64,000 nucleotides of DNA from an uncultured Flavobacteriales bacterium. GTDB lineage: Bacteria > Bacteroidota > Bacteroidia > Flavobacteriales_D > Crocinitomicaceae. The DNA lies in assembly GCA_903945495.1 (NCBI GenBank), contig CAJAVU010000023.1, positions 1-64,000 of the forward strand, read 5' to 3'. The notes under the pieces are model-generated. The model did no database searches, had not been told where the DNA came from, and was given only the letters and a program-made list of their open reading frames with translations. The position numbers and the translations under genes were made by a program. Shown in pieces: positions 56,278 through 64,000 of the stretch (the first letter of the stretch is position 1; each line of letters begins with the position of its first letter).

Positions 56278-57474
56278 TTAAAACAACTTTCCGCTAAAAA
56301 TATAGATTGAAACGGCAACCGCATTCACCAGCATGAAAATCGATAAAACCTTGACCAATTGCGGGTTCAAATTACCAAATAAAACATCACGTCCTTCTTT
56401 TTTGCAGCGATAATTGTAATAGTTATGGATTACCGAGTACAATCCGAAAAGCATACCTGATGCTACATAATGTAGTTCAAAGCCATTCCAAAAACCCATT
56501 AATGTAAAGGTTAAGAACAAGGCTACACTTTGACGTTGAATGGACGTGTTAAAGCGTTTTTTACTCGTGAAATTTTTAAATATCGGTTTGAAGAAATAGT
56601 CGTTTAACCAATCTCCCAATGATTTATGCCAACGTTGCCAAAACTCTTTCGGATTTTGAGCAAGAAAAGGTTTGTCAAAATTTCGTGGAACCTGAATACC
56701 CAAAAAATATCCAAACGCCATGGCTAACAGCGAGTAACCCGCAAAATCAAAGAATAAATAGACCAAATATCCATACATATCAACCAAATAGTAGATGATG
56801 CCATGGAACTGATCTAGATGCGTAAGCAATAAACTATTTAAAGCCGTTGCAAGAATGTATTTGAACAAAAGTCCTGCCACCAGGAAATCCATTCCTTTCA
56901 GAACATTAGCCGAATTAATACTGCTAAATCCTAAATCAACGTTCTTTTCGAAACGCTCATAGCGATCAATTGGACCAATTAAAAGTGTTGGAGGAAACGC
57001 TAAGAATGTAAAATACGAAATAAACGATATCTCTTTTCGATTTGCTTCATCGAAATGAATTTGGAGCATTTTAAACGACGCGTAGGATAAACCAGCAATC
57101 TGAAAAATAGACTGAACTGAAAGCTTAAAACTTGGCAAGACATTGAACAACTTCATTAAAAAAAGCGGCAAGACATACAGAATGATGATTTTAGCACCTT
57201 TCCAATTGTGTTTCTTTGAACAGAACTTAAATAAGAAAAATCCATATCCAATAAACGCGATGAAATGCAGTGGTTTTGGAAATAATAGCAACAAATAGAT
57301 GAAGGAAATTACAGCTAGAAAATAGCCATAGGCTTTTACCGAATTTGAAAACCCAGCTTTTAACAGAAGTCCAAGACCAACAAGCAAAAAGAGGAATACA
57401 TAAAACTGACCATTTGCAAACGGCAAGGTGTTGTGCAATTCTAAAAATGGACTTATGTCTGTCGTAAATATCAA
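56278..57474 (-). CDS. dltB: DltB-like MBOAT acyltransferase, catalytic His replaced
   Basis: 398 residues, about 11 membrane helices. DltB landmarks: LIGPIDRYERF (167-175 region), FDFAGYS around 242-248 and FWQRWHKSLGDWL with H283. The position 47 residues after H283, where MBOAT enzymes have the invariant active-site His in (F/L)WHG, is N330 in FWNG; another His (H335) follows in ELHY. The DNA there clearly reads AAT. DltB moves the aminoacyl group from DltC across the membrane. Start: TTG at 57474, since no ATG or GTG lies between it and an upstream in-frame stop; 11 bases separate it from dltX. Confidence 0.85.
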   Translation of the reverse strand: MIFTTDISPFLELHNTLPFANGQFYVFLFLLVGLGLLLKAGFSNSVKAYGYFLAVISFIYLLLLFPKPLHFIAFIGYGFFLFKFCSKKHNWKGAKIIILYVLPLFLMKLFNVLPSFKLSVQSIFQIAGLSYASFKMLQIHFDEANRKEISFISYFTFLAFPPTLLIGPIDRYERFEKNVDLGFSSINSANVLKGMDFLVAGLLFKYILATALNSLLLTHLDQFHGIIYYLVDMYGYLVYLFFDFAGYSLLAMAFGYFLGIQVPRNFDKPFLAQNPKEFWQRWHKSLGDWLNDYFFKPIFKNFTSKKRFNTSIQRQSVALFLTFTLMGFWNGFELHYVASGMLFGLYSVIHNYYNYRCKKEGRDVLFGNLNPQLVKVLSIFMLVNAVAVSIYIFSGKLF

Positions 57475-57485
57475 ATTTCCAAAGA

Positions 57486-57644
57486 TTAAAATTGTTGATA
57501 GACAAAATCCACTTTTGATTTTGTTTCGATGTTTTGGTTTGGATAAACAAGCTCCTCAATATTGACTACGTAGATTAGAAAATAACCTACTATCAACAAG
57601 GTATACAGCAATACATTGTATAGAAATCTATTTTTTCTCTCCAT
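57486..57644 (-). CDS. dltX: DltX microprotein (52 residues, C-terminal FxYxxF)
   Basis: A short gene too small for usual cut-offs. ATG at 57644, TAA at 57486-57488. Residues 1-6 are basic (MERKNR), residues about 7-28 form one membrane helix, a short periplasmic linker follows, and the protein ends DFVYQQF, that is FxYxxF at 47-52 as the very last residues. This is the diagnostic layout of DltX, whose C-terminal Tyr (here Y49) is thought to accept the acyl group from DltB and pass it on through DltD. It overlaps the dltD 3' end by 17 bases and stops 11 bases before dltB, exactly in the operon. Confidence 0.88.
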   Translation of the reverse strand: MERKNRFLYNVLLYTLLIVGYFLIYVVNIEELVYPNQNIETKSKVDFVYQQF

Positions 57645-58794
57645 AAGTGTCCACTAAAAATTTATTTATTTTCATCCATCCCAAGTGACCTGTATGCATA
57701 ATATCATCCAAAGTACCAGGAACGTAATCGTTTGAATCTGCTGTAAACATATTCAAATATGGAACATCATTTTTGTCTAAGTAATTGGTCATTTTTGTTA
57801 AAATCGGATTAAATCTCTCCAATTTTTCAAAATGATACGGATTCAAATTTTGAATGATTATCGAAACATTTGCGCCATTTTTCTTAAGATAATCTACTAA
57901 CAAATAGAGATCTTTCAATTCTTGATTGTCCGACTTTAAAACCGAAAATTCAGCATGCTTGTAGTCTTTTTTCAAGTATTCCTCATAATATTCATCGTTA
58001 ATGAACATTTTATTGGAATGCACATTGTTCGCAAATTGTTCTTCCAACTCACTAAATTTCTTTTCCCAATTGACGTTTACCGTTTTTTGAGATGGTAGTG
58101 AAATGTTCGATTCCGGATATTGAATAGTAGCGAATTCACTTTTTCTGTTTCTAAAATAATCGTTGAGAACCGGAAAACCGTGATATTCAAACAAATTAAT
58201 AAAGTAATTTATTCTCCTTCCTGGACTGGCGATCAAATACTTGTTTCGATGTAAATAATTACCAATTTCCTGCTTTTCTGCAAGTGTGATACCTTCATCC
58301 TTGATAATTCGCTCTAACAGATTTGGTGTTGCAAATTCTAAAAAAGCTTCGATATTCGTTCCATCTGTATCAAACCAACCTGGACTTACAATAATGCAAA
58401 TATTTGCGTTTTTCACTTCATTTCTATAACCCAATAAGGCAGAGTACATGGCGTATGACTGAAAATAAGCATGTCCGAAACTACTCACTCTTAAATTGAG
58501 GTTATTTGTAGCGAAAATGTGTGGAATATATTCTGATTTTGAGGTTAATTCAGAAGAACCAAGCAAGGTCACGCCTTTTTTTTCTCGCAAAGACAAATAC
58601 AAATTGTGTTCGGCATTCACACCGTCTTTCAACGAATAGGTGTATGAATCTATACCTGTTTTCGTGTTAGAAATTGTTTTAACCTTTGGGTTTTCAATTT
58701 TTAAAACAGTTTGGGTCAGAAAAATAATTGAACCCAAAGAAACAACGAAGGCAAGTAGTAAAGCAGTAATATGATATTTTAGTAGATTCCTCAA
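57628..58794 (-). CDS. dltD: DltD-like esterase/transferase
   Basis: 388 residues with an N-terminal membrane anchor (about 10-30) and an extracytoplasmic SGNH-type domain. The nucleophile motif is GSSE at 79-82; the conserved DltD segment SPGWF (SPQWF in Firmicutes) follows; the acid and base are D364 and H367 in DDIMHTGHLGW. DltD transfers the aminoacyl group to the final polymer. Starts within the dltC stop (4-base overlap) and ends inside the dltX start region. Confidence 0.9.
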   Translation of the reverse strand: MRNLLKYHITALLLAFVVSLGSIIFLTQTVLKIENPKVKTISNTKTGIDSYTYSLKDGVNAEHNLYLSLREKKGVTLLGSSELTSKSEYIPHIFATNNLNLRVSSFGHAYFQSYAMYSALLGYRNEVKNANICIIVSPGWFDTDGTNIEAFLEFATPNLLERIIKDEGITLAEKQEIGNYLHRNKYLIASPGRRINYFINLFEYHGFPVLNDYFRNRKSEFATIQYPESNISLPSQKTVNVNWEKKFSELEEQFANNVHSNKMFINDEYYEEYLKKDYKHAEFSVLKSDNQELKDLYLLVDYLKKNGANVSIIIQNLNPYHFEKLERFNPILTKMTNYLDKNDVPYLNMFTADSNDYVPGTLDDIMHTGHLGWMKINKFLVDTYGEKK

Positions 58795-59015
58795 GCCTTT
58801 AATCTTTCTATGTACGCCATAATCAAGCGAACAGAATTGAAGTTTTCTTCAACAACATCAACCATTGGAATTTGAATAGCGTATTCTCCTTCCAATTCAA
58901 CAATCAACTCAACGATTGTAATTGAATCTAAAATTCTATCCGTCCAAAGCTTATCGTCAATGCCTACTTGTACAAAGGCAATTTCTTCTATTCGATCTTT
59001 TACAAACTGTTCCAT
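58791..59015 (-). CDS. dltC: DltC-like carrier protein
   Basis: 74 residues, all helical. The 4'-phosphopantetheine serine is S31 in RILDSITIVELI. Carries the activated amino acid from DltA to DltB. Length and motif match DltC rather than fatty-acid ACP. First gene of the dlt block, with its own promoter-like box directly upstream; the dltD start overlaps its stop. Confidence 0.87.
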   Translation of the reverse strand: MEQFVKDRIEEIAFVQVGIDDKLWTDRILDSITIVELIVELEGEYAIQIPMVDVVEENFNSVRLIMAYIERLKA

Positions 59016-59020
59016 TGGCG

Positions 59021-59053
59021 CAAAATTAATAAAAAAATCGGTTAATTTTGAAA
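59021..59053 (-). promoter_or_regulatory. Putative dlt promoter with near-leaderless start
   Basis: Minus-strand TAATTTTG (59021-59028) fits TAnnTTTG; TTTC (59050-59053), one base from TTTG, stands 21 bases upstream. Transcription would begin about 1-5 bases from the dltC ATG, which gives a leaderless or almost leaderless mRNA. It lies in the 85-base gap after the O-antigen ligase-like gene. Confidence 0.4.
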
Positions 59054-59100
59054 CTGAAAAGTAGATGAAACAACCCGTTCTAGCTCGAAAATAGGACCAA

Positions 59101-60369
59101 CTATATTGTTGAAGTTTTACTGTTCTTGTCTATTTCAACAAGCATAAAGAAAAACAAGTAGAAGATGATTCCGGCTTGCAATTGAAGCATGGATTCAAAA
59201 AGAGAATTTAGCAACAAACTTGAAAACAAAACAATCAACAAAACGGATCGCTTTTTCACACTGTAAACTACCCCACCGAAAGTAATCAAAAGTAAAATGA
59301 TTAAACCAAAAACTCCAATCTCTAATTGGGTTTGTAAAAATTGATTATGCGGATTGTATTGCTTATCAGCAAAGGTCGGATTTCCTTTGGAACGAATATT
59401 TTTACCCAAATAAATATCTACATTTCCAGTACCAACACCGAACGGATGAGCCGCAATTTCTTCACATGTAATAGACCACATCACCAAGCGTGTTTCTGAA
59501 CTTGATGGTGATTCACTTAATTGCTGAATGAATTTTTCTGGTGATTTAAAATAGCGCTCAGTTGCACGTGCTGTTTCATTGATATCATCTCGAATGAAAG
59601 GCGTTTTGAAAATGAGTACGACCAACAAACCGATTGCAACCAGTGTAAAACCGACCATAACTTTGACAGAAAATCTGTTTTTCAAATACACCAAAAACAA
59701 GATAGCACCTAAAACTAGGATTGAAAGTAAGCCTGCTAATGACATTAACAATAAGGTATACAGCACTAAAAGGACAATTAAACCGAAGAAGCTTACGCGT
59801 TTGATTGATTCTTCTTTGTAGAGAAAATAAGCAGAAACCATTGAAAGTAAGGCAAACACACTCATATACGTTGGATGCATGTGAGGCGATAAATGACTTT
59901 TCAAAAAGCAATAAGGGAAGGAAAAATGCTGAATATAACACGGAATACCAATGTAAATTCCATACCCAAAAGACACTAAGGTAGCCAAAATCAATCCCCA
60001 ATAAACTGGTTTCATTGCAAATCCAGTCGGTTTACGAAAGGAAAATAAAAAAGGAAAAAGTATAAAAACCGCTTTGTTTTCAAGGTACTTTGACGCTTGA
60101 TCCATGTTTTCGGTCCAAATGATTCCAATCGCGTAGGCGCAATACAACATGGCAAACAGTAAACTGAATTTGTTTAATTGAAAGGTGATTGTTTTGCGTA
60201 CATAATTTATAATGATGACAAGAACCATCAATAAAATATACGGACCAGCAAGCTTTGACGCATTAATTAACACGACAAAGAATCCTGCCAAGATTAACTC
60301 GAGGTAATTGATACGTATATAGTTCAACAGTTTCTCCACGATCTTAGCGAATAGTTTTATAAAGTTCAA
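59101..60369 (-). CDS. O-antigen ligase/polymerase-like membrane protein (Wzy_C)
   Basis: 422 residues, about 11 membrane helices. The large periplasmic loop carries HPFGVGTGN and NPHNQFLQTQLEIGVFGLIILL, with the conserved His of the WaaL/Wzy_C family. It either polymerises the repeat unit or ligates the glycan to lipid A core (or to protein). Overlaps the GT4 gene upstream by 26 bases. The 85-base gap before dltC is the main break in this part of the locus. Confidence 0.88.
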   Translation of the reverse strand: MNFIKLFAKIVEKLLNYIRINYLELILAGFFVVLINASKLAGPYILLMVLVIIINYVRKTITFQLNKFSLLFAMLYCAYAIGIIWTENMDQASKYLENKAVFILFPFLFSFRKPTGFAMKPVYWGLILATLVSFGYGIYIGIPCYIQHFSFPYCFLKSHLSPHMHPTYMSVFALLSMVSAYFLYKEESIKRVSFFGLIVLLVLYTLLLMSLAGLLSILVLGAILFLVYLKNRFSVKVMVGFTLVAIGLLVVLIFKTPFIRDDINETARATERYFKSPEKFIQQLSESPSSSETRLVMWSITCEEIAAHPFGVGTGNVDIYLGKNIRSKGNPTFADKQYNPHNQFLQTQLEIGVFGLIILLLITFGGVVYSVKKRSVLLIVLFSSLLLNSLFESMLQLQAGIIFYLFFFMLVEIDKNSKTSTI

Positions 60370-61459
60370 GTAAGTTTTCTGCTTGAGATTCCCATGAATA
60401 ATTCGCAGTTACCTCAGAAATGGCAGCATTTATGATTTTCTCGATATTTTCTTCATTTGTTAAAATCCGCTCAATTTGATTCGCAATTTCAATCGGATTC
60501 AAGGGATCAACCAAAAAGCCAATTTCTTTCTCTTTTACAAATTCATACAACTTAAAATCAGAAACAATTAACGGAATACCAATTGCCATGTATTCAAAGA
60601 TTTTTGTTGAATAGGAGCGTATATAATTTGGCACCGGATGAAGAATTGACAATGCAACTTTTGACTTTTCGGCGTAAACATAGGCTTGGTCAACTGGCAA
60701 TCTTCCATAAAAAACGATGGATTCTTTTACGTTTCTATATTCGGGCAATTGCTCAATTTTTATTCGAACCTCTTCCGAAATTGGTCCTATACAGTGAAAA
60801 GTGTACTGAATGTTCTTCTTTTTTAGTAATTCTAGGGCTCGAATTATCTCGACAATTCCTCTTGCTTCTGAAACTAAACCAACATATAAAATGCCATTTT
60901 CCGTTTTTTGATTAGATGGAATGCGATACACCGAGAGCGAATCAATCACTGGGAAATTCAACACTTTTGTTATCGATTTGGACTTTCCAAGATAGAGTTC
61001 TTCATACGAATCTTCGGCAATAACAATGTAAAATAGTTTTGCCGATAACCATTCAAAAAGTGAATAAATTCCAATGGTGAGCTTAGGAAATTTCAACCAT
61101 TTTTTATCGGTTATTTGTGCTTTCACATTTTCATGAACATCAAAAATGACTTTTTTTCCGAATAATCGCAGGATTAATCCAACCCAAATTAGTTCAGGGT
61201 CATGAAAATGATAAATTTTCGATTTTGTTTTTAAGGCTCTTCTTAACACACGAAAAGCAACAATCGTTGCTCTAAACAATCTGCTTTTACGCTGATTTTC
61301 AACACCTATTACATGAACGTTTTGAACAATTTGATTTTCGGCATTGGGGGCAACTAAAGAAACTGTATAACCATTCTTTGCCAATGTCACGCATTCTTTG
61401 AAAAAGATCCGAGTATCGTTCCAACTATGGACGCTTGTAATATGGCAAACTTTGATCAT
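60344..61459 (-). CDS. Family 4 glycosyltransferase
   Basis: 371 residues, GT-B fold. N-terminal domain ITSVHSWNDTRIFFKECVTLAKNGYTV, C-terminal donor domain with FEYMAIGIPLIVSDF (conserved E-x-x-A/G-x-G-x-P-x-V type motif of GT4). Donor and acceptor sugars unknown. Four-base overlap with the next upstream GT4 gene and 26-base overlap with the ligase-like gene, so all are translationally coupled. Confidence 0.92.
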   Translation of the reverse strand: MIKVCHITSVHSWNDTRIFFKECVTLAKNGYTVSLVAPNAENQIVQNVHVIGVENQRKSRLFRATIVAFRVLRRALKTKSKIYHFHDPELIWVGLILRLFGKKVIFDVHENVKAQITDKKWLKFPKLTIGIYSLFEWLSAKLFYIVIAEDSYEELYLGKSKSITKVLNFPVIDSLSVYRIPSNQKTENGILYVGLVSEARGIVEIIRALELLKKKNIQYTFHCIGPISEEVRIKIEQLPEYRNVKESIVFYGRLPVDQAYVYAEKSKVALSILHPVPNYIRSYSTKIFEYMAIGIPLIVSDFKLYEFVKEKEIGFLVDPLNPIEIANQIERILTNEENIEKIINAAISEVTANYSWESQAENLLELYKTIR

Positions 61460-62490
61460 TCTTTTATGATTTTTTGATAGAGCTTAAGAAACTTTTCACG
61501 ATTCGCTTCCTTTGTGCCATCTTGATCAATACGTTGCTTATTTAGTTCTATTGCTTCTGTTTGATTCAACAAAAGTGCATCTGAAATAAAATCGCTTTCC
61601 AAATCTTCCACCACGATTCCATTTACACCCGATTGTATCCATTCGCGATTCGCAGGTAAATCAGAAACAACAGGAATACTTCCACATGCCATTGCTTCGA
61701 GCAAACTAATCGAAGTAGCATCCGATTCTGGAATTGAAACCCAAATTTTAGCCTTTGAATACCATTGTTCGTTGTCTTCTTTTTGAATCCATCCAACAAA
61801 TTCAACATCATCGGTTAAACCCAATTCATTCGCTTTGTCTTTTAAACTCTCTGTTTCAGTACCCGTTGCGGCAACAACCAAGCGCCAGTCTTTTCGCTCG
61901 TTGTTATGTTTAAAGCGAGCAAACGCTTCAATAATTTTATCGACGCGATACAATTTTTTATGCAAGCGATTGGAATAAACAATATTCTCTTTTGGACAAT
62001 TAACTGGCGTTACATCAATACCAAAATTTGCCACAAGAATATTATTCTTCAGTGTTGCAAGTTTTTCCATTTCTTGCGCCATAAACGTAGAGTCTGATGT
62101 CAAAAAATCGGCATTGCGCAAATTGAATTGCACCAATTTCTTCAACAGAACATTGCTATTTGGCAATAACAACACATCACTTCCCCATGCTGTTAACACA
62201 GTTGGAATTGAACTTTTTCGACTTGCTAAAAGCGTATAAAAAGCAAAGCTATTTGCTTGATGGATATGTATAATAGTAGGTTGAAATGAGGCAATCTGTT
62301 TTTTAATTCCTCGAACTGTAGAAAATAAGTTTTTAATCTTTAAGTTGAAACTTAACTCTACTGTTGGATAATCGTAAGCCGTTGATTTTTCATTCGTTAT
62401 CAATAGCACTTCATCAAAATAGTCTTCAACTAATTGCAAATACTTATAGGTATGAATCGTATTTGAACTGACTAGTAATAATTTACGCAT
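61456..62490 (-). CDS. Family 4 glycosyltransferase
   Basis: 344 residues, GT-B fold. C-terminal motif SIPESDATSISLLEAMACGSIPVVSDL is the GT4 donor-site signature; HIHQANSFAFYTLL lies in the N-terminal acceptor domain. Adds a sugar to the lipid-linked repeat unit. Coupled by a 4-base overlap to the following GT4 gene; 32 bases after the deacetylase-like gene. Confidence 0.92.
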   Translation of the reverse strand: MRKLLLVSSNTIHTYKYLQLVEDYFDEVLLITNEKSTAYDYPTVELSFNLKIKNLFSTVRGIKKQIASFQPTIIHIHQANSFAFYTLLASRKSSIPTVLTAWGSDVLLLPNSNVLLKKLVQFNLRNADFLTSDSTFMAQEMEKLATLKNNILVANFGIDVTPVNCPKENIVYSNRLHKKLYRVDKIIEAFARFKHNNERKDWRLVVAATGTETESLKDKANELGLTDDVEFVGWIQKEDNEQWYSKAKIWVSIPESDATSISLLEAMACGSIPVVSDLPANREWIQSGVNGIVVEDLESDFISDALLLNQTEAIELNKQRIDQDGTKEANREKFLKLYQKIIKE

Positions 62491-62522
62491 TGATAACGAT
62501 TTCGTTAATTAAGTCGACAAAG

Positions 62523-63305
62523 TTAATATTTTAAACCTTCAAAAAAGCGTTTACTGTTTTCGTAGGTGTTCCAATAAAAACTCGATCTCCAATTCTTCGG
62601 ATGCAACAGTAAATGCACAATTTGATACTGATCTAACGCATCTAATTGTGAAATTGGGCCATTGTAAAATCCAGGTCCACCAGCATCCATAATATTGATG
62701 GAGTAATTATCTAAAAACTCAGCATCATACGCTTCGAAGACTAAACCGTTATCGTCCAATACATCACGATTGACAAAGGTGTGATTCGGCATTTTAAGTT
62801 TTCGATTGGCAAAATCACCGTGACTCGCAATGTATTGAATCTTTGATCCTAATTGGGTTTCTAGCGCCGATAAATTGTGCTTGAATTCCTTTCTAATTTC
62901 ATCGAAATGCTGTTGAATCTCTTCTGCTGATTTGATTTTATGACGTTTTGCATAGCTTGCCAATTCTTCATAATGATAACCGCAATCTGATCCATACGCC
63001 AACACTTCTTTCATGATTGGAATATCAATCGTGCAAAGCCTGAAATAGTAAGATGTATGAATCTTGTATTTTTTTTCAATTCGTAACCATTCACGACAAT
63101 AGCTTGGATCTGAATCGATGTCTTGTCGAATCATTAAAATTTTGCGCGAACCAATTTCATTTTTCTTCACTAAATCAAAAAACTGGCTGTGCGGCATGAT
63201 TTCAAATCCTTTGTCCAAAGCCGTTTTAATCAAATGGTCGTATTCATTGATTCTGTTGTGCAGAAAATAATCAAGTCCAATTCGTTTCAATATGGTTTTA
63301 ATCAT
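62523..63305 (-). CDS. Polysaccharide-deacetylase-like protein (CE4-related)
   Basis: 260 residues. The NodB-like order of motifs is visible: IRQDIDSD (catalytic/metal Asp pair; related proteins have RHDVD), DCGYHYEEL (metal His), ASHGDF and LLLHPKNW (late His). The usual His before the Asp pair is Gln here. It may de-acetylate a sugar in the repeat unit. The start overlaps the acetyltransferase-like stop by four bases, so a pair that adds and removes acyl groups is possible. Confidence 0.75.
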   Translation of the reverse strand: MIKTILKRIGLDYFLHNRINEYDHLIKTALDKGFEIMPHSQFFDLVKKNEIGSRKILMIRQDIDSDPSYCREWLRIEKKYKIHTSYYFRLCTIDIPIMKEVLAYGSDCGYHYEELASYAKRHKIKSAEEIQQHFDEIRKEFKHNLSALETQLGSKIQYIASHGDFANRKLKMPNHTFVNRDVLDDNGLVFEAYDAEFLDNYSINIMDAGGPGFYNGPISQLDALDQYQIVHLLLHPKNWRSSFYWNTYENSKRFFEGLKY

Positions 63306-63982
63306 CGCTTAAAGTTTACGGTGAAGGGTTTGAATCCGATTCGTTTCTTGAACATGACTAATCCATTTTCGAACTTTCCGAAGGTGTCATACATGATAAA
63401 GTTAATTCGATTGTCATTTACAAACGTTGAAACGACCCTCGTCATCAATAAATACATGACATTCTCTTTCAAATAGTCGCCGTGACCAAGAATTCGATTA
63501 ATCAATACCATTTCGCCCACGACATAGGTCCACACATACGCTACTAATTTGCCTTCTTTAGAATAAACTCCAAACCAATTATTCACTTCATCGTTTGGCC
63601 ATTCAGTGACTAAGTGCTTATAACTTTCGTCCATTTCACGCCCTTGTCGCTCAGTAGAAGATGTATTAATTTCAAAAATGGCATCAATTTCATTATTCGG
63701 ATTAAACGACTGAAAAGTGTATCCTAATTTTGCGCAGCGTCTCGAAAAATAAGCCGCAGAATTTTTACCATTCACCGAACCCAAATAATCATCTTCTTTC
63801 GAAAATTGATCAATTGGCAATAATGAAATATTGTATTTCTTTAATTTCAAAAAGCCGCGCTTCCACGCCCTGGAATTAAAATAGCTCAAGAGGCGATTAG
63901 CGGTTTCAGAATTCCCTAACCGAATAGCCACTTTTCCCTCTGGAGAAAGAATATTTTTGATTAGAAATTTATACTTTTTCAT
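63302..63982 (-). CDS. GNAT/FemAB-related acyltransferase-like protein
   Basis: 226 residues. A GNAT-like beta-alpha core is visible in WFGVYSKEGKLVAYVWTYVVGEMVLINRILGHGD and the later VMYLLMTRVV helix, FIMYDTFGKFENGLVMFKKRIGFKPF strand-helix-strand end. No precise family is recognised; sugar N-acetylation or peptidyl transfer to glycan are the likely roles. Translationally coupled to the deacetylase-like gene. Its ATG is 18 bases from the window edge, so upstream genes of this locus are not seen. Confidence 0.6.
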   Translation of the reverse strand: MKKYKFLIKNILSPEGKVAIRLGNSETANRLLSYFNSRAWKRGFLKLKKYNISLLPIDQFSKEDDYLGSVNGKNSAAYFSRRCAKLGYTFQSFNPNNEIDAIFEINTSSTERQGREMDESYKHLVTEWPNDEVNNWFGVYSKEGKLVAYVWTYVVGEMVLINRILGHGDYLKENVMYLLMTRVVSTFVNDNRINFIMYDTFGKFENGLVMFKKRIGFKPFTVNFKR

Positions 63983-64000
63983 TCTATTAATTTCGCTCCA

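Noticed and set aside
57227-57559. Minus-strand reading frame overlapping dltB and dltX
   Set aside because: Different frame from both genes; dltB and dltX show clear family motifs, so this is a shadow.
59585-60001. Alternative frame inside the O-antigen ligase-like gene
   Set aside because: The ligase frame has the conserved HPFGVG and PHNQFLQ motifs and membrane pattern; the other is a shadow.

Overview
The window looks like chromosome of a Gram-negative gliding or secreting member of the Bacteroidota, most likely order Flavobacteriales (a Fluviicola/Crocinitomicaceae-like genome would fit, but the sequence does not prove a genus). The base composition is AT-rich. There is a complete core type IX secretion (T9SS)/gliding locus (porP-gldK-gldL-gldM-gldN), a secreted protein with a type A T9SS sorting domain, promoters of the Bacteroidota TTTG/TAnnTTTG kind, and the gene neighbourhood topA / arginase-like / gld next to miaB / sigma-54 activator / lptE / TPR / secG / groES / groEL.

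Layout. 1-7.3 kb: end of an outer-membrane protein, nadE, an M48 protease with a partner exported protein, a ferredoxin, a lipoprotein resembling a Rieske domain that has lost its cluster ligands, a tiny basic lipoprotein and an ABC-F ATPase. 7.3-17.6 kb (minus strand): gldN-M-L-K, porP, an arginase-fold protein lacking half its metal ligands, and topA. 17.8-24.6 kb (plus strand): miaB to groEL. 24.8-51.3 kb: housekeeping genes (ahcY, hemH, upp, rlmB, lipA, lpdA, coaE) mixed with a J-domain protein, an ABC exporter coupled to a signal-less binding protein, a T9SS cargo protein, a TetR/ABC1-kinase pair, a DPP11-like S46 peptidase, a SiaB/SiaC phospho-switch pair and a ZIP transporter. No tRNA, rRNA, CRISPR array or insertion sequence was seen.

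51.3-64 kb (minus strand) is a surface-polysaccharide locus: acetyltransferase-like and deacetylase-like genes, two GT4 glycosyltransferases, an O-antigen ligase/polymerase-like membrane protein, then a dlt-type operon, a GT2 glycosyltransferase, an aminotransferase, a four-helix-bundle protein between 8-bp repeat arrays, and an initiating sugar-phosphate transferase.

The most interesting element is the dlt operon, in the order dltC-dltD-dltX-dltB-dltA. It includes a 52-residue dltX gene (57486-57644) that ends in the FxYxxF motif. Dlt proteins aminoacylate teichoic acids in Gram-positives. Here the whole set lies inside a Gram-negative glycan locus and is translationally coupled to a glycosyltransferase, so the likely target is a surface polysaccharide. 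Two residues differ from the classical system: DltA has Ala where D-Ala ligases have the enantiomer-selecting Cys, and DltB has Asn where MBOAT enzymes have the invariant His. The transferred group may therefore not be D-alanine, or the transfer chemistry may differ.
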